Source: an uncultured Oscillospiraceae bacterium
GTDB lineage: Bacteria > Bacillota > Clostridia > Oscillospirales > Oscillospiraceae
NCBI GenBank assembly: GCA_900754515.1
Contig: CAAEDD010000081.1
Coordinates: 1-34,495, forward strand
DNA: 34,495 nucleotides
Direction of reading: 5' to 3'
Below are positions 31,478 to 34,495 of this stretch, one piece after another; the first letter of the stretch is position 1; each line of letters opens with the position of its first letter. The notes beneath the pieces are model-generated. The model searched no databases, had not been told where the DNA came from, and saw only the letters and a program-made list of their open reading frames with translations. A program made the translations under genes and the position numbers.

Positions 31478-32305
31478 ATGGACAACAGAGCTATCGGCAT
31501 TTTCGACTCCGGACTGGGCGGGCTCACCGCTGTCGCGGCGCTGAGAGAACTTATGCCCCGGGAGAACATCGTATACTTTGCCGACAGCGCCCGGGTACCC
31601 TATGGGGCAAAAAGCCGGGAAGAGCTGCTGATAATGGCCAGGCAGGATTTAGAGCTCATGGCCTCTTTCTCCGCAAAGTTTATCATTGCAGCCTGCGGCA
31701 CAGTGTCCAGCAATGCCTCTCAGGTAATAGAGAGCTTTCCCATTCCCAGTCTTGGCGTATTGAAACCGGGTATTCAGGCCATGAGCCGCATTCCGGGCAG
31801 TGCGCCTTTGGGCATCATAGCCACCGCCGCCAGCATAAAGGCGGGAGCCTTCCGCCGGGAGCTGGAGAAGCTCTGTCCCGGCCGGGAGATAGTTGATCTT
31901 CCCTGCCCGGACTTTGTGCCCCTCATTGAAAGCGGACACACAGGTTCGGACGACCCGGAGCTTAGGGCGGCTGTGGAGCGCTCTCTTGCACCGGCAAAGG
32001 CGGCAGGCATAGCCGCGCTGCTGCTGGGCTGTACCCATTACGGCATCATAGCCCCGGCTATACAGGGCTTTTTGGGCGACGGTGTTGAACTGGTGAGCGC
32101 CTCTGAGAGCGCAGCCCAGGCCGCCTGCCGGCGTCTTTCGCAGCTGGCTCTCACCGGCGACAGCAGCGGAGAAACGCTGTACTATACCAGTGGGAACACG
32201 GAGGAATTTTCCGCCGCCGCTTCCAGGCTTTTGGGGCGGGAGATACACGCCCTGCATGTGCCAGTAATGAAGATCTCAAAAGAATACGGAGATAAATCAA
32301 AATGA
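31478..32305 (+). CDS. murI: Glutamate racemase-family protein
   Basis: MurI converts L- to D-glutamate for peptidoglycan using two cysteine acid/base residues. The 275-residue protein has FDSGLGGLTAV (D10, S11), DSARVPYGAKS (PYG at 41-43), the first catalytic cysteine at C73 and the second at C185 in LLGCTHYG, all properly placed. Length is standard. The first cysteine motif reads ACGTVSSN and not the usual CNTAS, so a glycine replaces the substrate-binding Asn. This may be a clade feature or a shift in specificity. ATG 31478 follows a GGGGG site. Its stop overlaps the next gene by 4 bp. Confidence 0.88.
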   Translation: MDNRAIGIFDSGLGGLTAVAALRELMPRENIVYFADSARVPYGAKSREELLIMARQDLELMASFSAKFIIAACGTVSSNASQVIESFPIPSLGVLKPGIQAMSRIPGSAPLGIIATAASIKAGAFRRELEKLCPGREIVDLPCPDFVPLIESGHTGSDDPELRAAVERSLAPAKAAGIAALLLGCTHYGIIAPAIQGFLGDGVELVSASESAAQAACRRLSQLALTGDSSGETLYYTSGNTEEFSAAASRLLGREIHALHVPVMKISKEYGDKSK

Positions 32306-32751
32306 TGAATGATGTGGTCATATCCATACGCACGGTCCATTCCTGCGATACGGATGAGGAGGACTATCTGGACTTTACTACCGACGGTCTGTACACCTAT
32401 GATGGGGAGGTGGGCTGTCTGAGCTACCTGGAAACGGAGGTCACCGGCATGGAGGGCACACGCACCAGTGTTATAGTGATGCCTGATCAGGTAGTGGTAG
32501 ACAGGGACGGCATGATAACCAGCCGCATGATATTCAGGGAGGGAGAAAAAAACTCCTTCTTATATAACACCCCCTATGGGACCGCCACAATGAACATCAG
32601 TACCCGCCGTATTTTCCACGATTTAGATGAGCACGGCGGCCAGGTGGAGATAGATTATGTGGTGGACATGGAGCACACCGTGGTCACGAAGAACAAATTC
32701 CAGCTGAATATTACAGAACAAAAGCAGATTGGAGAAAATCAGTATGGCTAA
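32302..32751 (+). CDS. DUF1934 (YwiB-like) calycin-type protein
   Basis: A 149-residue protein of the DUF1934 family, expected to fold as a small beta-barrel. It starts MMNDVVISIRTVHS, followed by TRTSVIVMPDQVVVDRDG, FLYNTPYGTATMNISTRRI and DYVVDMEHTVVTKNKFQLNI, all typical. The family commonly sits directly before argS, as ywiB does in B. subtilis, and the same order is kept here. Two adjacent ATG codons (32302 and 32305) are candidate starts; the first overlaps the murI stop. It overlaps argS by 8 bp. Function is unknown; the tight linkage suggests coexpression with argS, not a proven role in translation. Confidence 0.87.
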   Translation: MMNDVVISIRTVHSCDTDEEDYLDFTTDGLYTYDGEVGCLSYLETEVTGMEGTRTSVIVMPDQVVVDRDGMITSRMIFREGEKNSFLYNTPYGTATMNISTRRIFHDLDEHGGQVEIDYVVDMEHTVVTKNKFQLNITEQKQIGENQYG

Positions 32752-34480
32752 CATGATACAAAATGCCAAAGACAGCATAAACCATATTCTTTCCCAGGCC
32801 TATGAAAAAGCTGCACAGGCCGGACAGCTGCCCGCCGGAGCCGAGCTCTCCGGTACCGTTGAGATTCCCAAGGACAGCTCCAACGGCGACTTCGCAGCAA
32901 ACCACGCCATGACCGGAGCAAAGGCTCTGCACATGGCCCCACGGAAAATTGCCGAGGCGCTCATATCAAATATGGATCTGGAAGGCAGCTGGTTTTCCTC
33001 TGTAGAGGCCGCCGGCCCCGGCTTCATAAATTTCCGTCTGGCAGACAGCTGGTACGCCGATGTTCTGAAGGCCGTCACCGACGAAGGAGATAACTACGGA
33101 CGCAGCAATGAGGGTCAGGGCAAGAAGGTTATGGTGGAGTTCGTCTCCGCCAACCCCACCGGCCCCATGCATATGGGCAACGCCCGTGGCGGTGTTCTGG
33201 GAGATGCCCTGGCCAGCGTGCTGGACAGGGTAGGATACAAGGTATGGCGGGAATTCTACGTAAACGACGCCGGAAACCAGATAGAGAAGTTTGCAAACTC
33301 CATTGACGTGCGCTATCAGCAGCTTCTGCTGGGTGAGGACAAGGTGGACTTTCCTGAGGATGGCTATCACGGCGACGATATAAAAGAGCTGGCAAAGCTC
33401 TTCCGTGAAGCAAGGGGTGACGGATACCTGAATCTGCCCACAGCAGAGCGGCACAAGGCCATGGCCCAGTTCGGCCTGGAGCTCAACATCCCCAAAATGA
33501 AGAGCGACCTGCTCCGCTACGGCATAGAATACGACCAGTGGTTTTTCGAGTCCTCCCTCCATGAGTCCGGCTATGTGGCCGACACCGTGGACAAGCTGAC
33601 CCAGCGGGGCTATACCTATGAAAAGGACGGAGCTCTCTGGCTCAAGACCGCTCGGATACTCCGGGAGCATTACCTGAAGACCGGCAAGACCCAGGAGGAG
33701 ATAGACCGTCTGGATCTGAAGGACGATGTGCTGCGCCGGGCTAACGGCTTCTACACCTACTTTGCCGCCGACATAGCCTACCACCGCAACAAGCTGGAGG
33801 AGCGGCATTTTGATAAGGTCATAAACGTCTGGGGCGCCGATCATCACGGACATGTGGCCCGGCTTAAGGGCGCTATGGACGCTCTGGGCCTGGACGGAGA
33901 CAAGCTGGATGTGGTGCTTATGCAGCTGGTAAAGCTGACCCGGGGAGGCGAGGTCGTGCGCATGTCAAAGCGCACCGGAAAGGCCATTTCCCTCACCGAC
34001 CTTCTGGACGAGATACCGGTGGATGCCGCCCGTTACTTTTTCAACTCACGTCCTGAATCCCCGGTGGAATTCGATCTGGAGCTGGCTATCCGTCAGGACA
34101 GCGAAAATCCCGTATACTATGTCCAATACGCTCACGCCCGAATCTGCACCCTCATCTCGGCCCTGGCCGCCGAGGGTCACAAGGTGCCGGAAAAAGCCGA
34201 CGCTTCGCTGCTCTCCACCCCGGAAGAGAAGGAGCTTATAAAGCAGCTGGCCTCCTTGCCTGAGGAACTTCACCTTGCTGCCAGGGACTATGACCCCAGC
34301 CGTCTGAACCGCTATGTCACCGAGCTTGCCGCCCGCTTCCACCGTTTTTATACTGTGTGCAGGATAAAGGGTGCAGAGGAAGATGTGCAGGCTGCCCGCC
34401 TGCTTCTGGCCGACTGCGTGCGCCGGGTCATCGCCCTGTCCCTTGGCATCATCGGCGTCCATGCCCCGGAGAAAATGTAA
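32744..34480 (+). CDS. argS: Arginyl-tRNA synthetase
   Basis: ArgS charges tRNA-Arg with arginine in the cytoplasm. The 578-residue class I synthetase is complete: an N-terminal tRNA-recognition domain (about 1-115, GDFAANHAM and PGFINFRL), the HIGH-equivalent HMGN at 143-146 within SANPTGPMHMGNARGG, an MSKRTGK loop around residues 407-413 in place of canonical KMSKS, and the helical anticodon-binding domain with YVQYAHARI and the terminal HAPEKM. ATG 32744 is preferred over TTG 32729 because GGAG at 32731 overlaps the latter. It overlaps the DUF1934 gene by 8 bp, and is the last gene of its operon in the window; no terminator fits before the end. Confidence 0.97.
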   Translation: MANMIQNAKDSINHILSQAYEKAAQAGQLPAGAELSGTVEIPKDSSNGDFAANHAMTGAKALHMAPRKIAEALISNMDLEGSWFSSVEAAGPGFINFRLADSWYADVLKAVTDEGDNYGRSNEGQGKKVMVEFVSANPTGPMHMGNARGGVLGDALASVLDRVGYKVWREFYVNDAGNQIEKFANSIDVRYQQLLLGEDKVDFPEDGYHGDDIKELAKLFREARGDGYLNLPTAERHKAMAQFGLELNIPKMKSDLLRYGIEYDQWFFESSLHESGYVADTVDKLTQRGYTYEKDGALWLKTARILREHYLKTGKTQEEIDRLDLKDDVLRRANGFYTYFAADIAYHRNKLEERHFDKVINVWGADHHGHVARLKGAMDALGLDGDKLDVVLMQLVKLTRGGEVVRMSKRTGKAISLTDLLDEIPVDAARYFFNSRPESPVEFDLELAIRQDSENPVYYVQYAHARICTLISALAAEGHKVPEKADASLLSTPEEKELIKQLASLPEELHLAARDYDPSRLNRYVTELAARFHRFYTVCRIKGAEEDVQAARLLLADCVRRVIALSLGIIGVHAPEKM

Positions 34481-34495
34481 AAAAGATAATAATAC

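Overview
The window is ordinary-looking chromosome from a Gram-positive anaerobe, most likely a gut-type Clostridia member (Oscillospirales is my best guess, inferred and not proven). The evidence is membrane-anchored RNase Y, an oxygen-sensitive NrdD/NrdG ribonucleotide reductase, an SdpR/SdpI pair, a lysine riboswitch, GreA, a DUF1934-argS pair, canonical sigma-A promoters with AGGAGG-type ribosome binding sites, and moderately high GC coding DNA. I see no insertion sequence, prophage, CRISPR array, rRNA or complete integrase.

Layout. 1-1650: rny with its terminator. 1.66-6.73 kb (minus): a four-gene family-5 ABC importer (lipoprotein, two permeases, one polypeptide carrying both ATPases). 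It diverges from 6.96-8.25 kb (plus), a SAM methyltransferase and an FmdE-family protein. The shared intergenic region carries two near-identical 21-nt inverted arms built around 12-bp C/G palindromes. 8.3-9.8 kb (plus): pyrBI. 9.86-14.7 kb (minus): nrdG, an nrdD fused to a C-terminal thioredoxin-like domain, then trxB and a B3/4-domain protein. Two NrdR-box-like sites lie directly upstream of the nrdG promoter. 15.0-16.3 kb (minus): a cation/proton antiporter. 16.4-17.8 kb (plus): sdpR-sdpI under a strong promoter with a perfect operator-like palindrome, then a small membrane protein. 17.9-19.8 kb (minus): an NhaC-family transporter preceded by a lysine riboswitch and terminator, so probably a lysine carrier.

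19.85-21.3 kb (plus): YwaF-like and VanZ-like membrane proteins. 21.39-21.52 kb: tRNA-Ser(GGA) with its own promoter and terminator. 21.57-22.46 kb: an MscS-type channel. 22.5-24.5 kb (minus): nagA and a zinc-ribbon/TM/Big2-like protein. 24.8-25.9 kb (plus): a P-loop NTPase fused to a CYTH-like domain. 26.2-30.3 kb (plus): a 1360-residue secreted multidomain protein (beta-helix, InlB repeats, Big2, MBG/YDG) with no visible cell-wall anchor. 30.35-31.3 kb (minus): greA and a conserved unknown. 31.4-34.48 kb (plus): murI, DUF1934 and argS, with overlapping reading frames.

The most interesting elements are the twin-palindrome divergent region of the importer/methyltransferase/FmdE locus, which may be an uncharacterised metal or metallophore uptake system; the NrdD-thioredoxin fusion with paired NrdR sites and a nearby thioredoxin reductase; the riboswitch that reassigns the NhaC protein; and several noncanonical catalytic motifs (MurI CGT instead of CNT, and a CYTH domain lacking ExExK).
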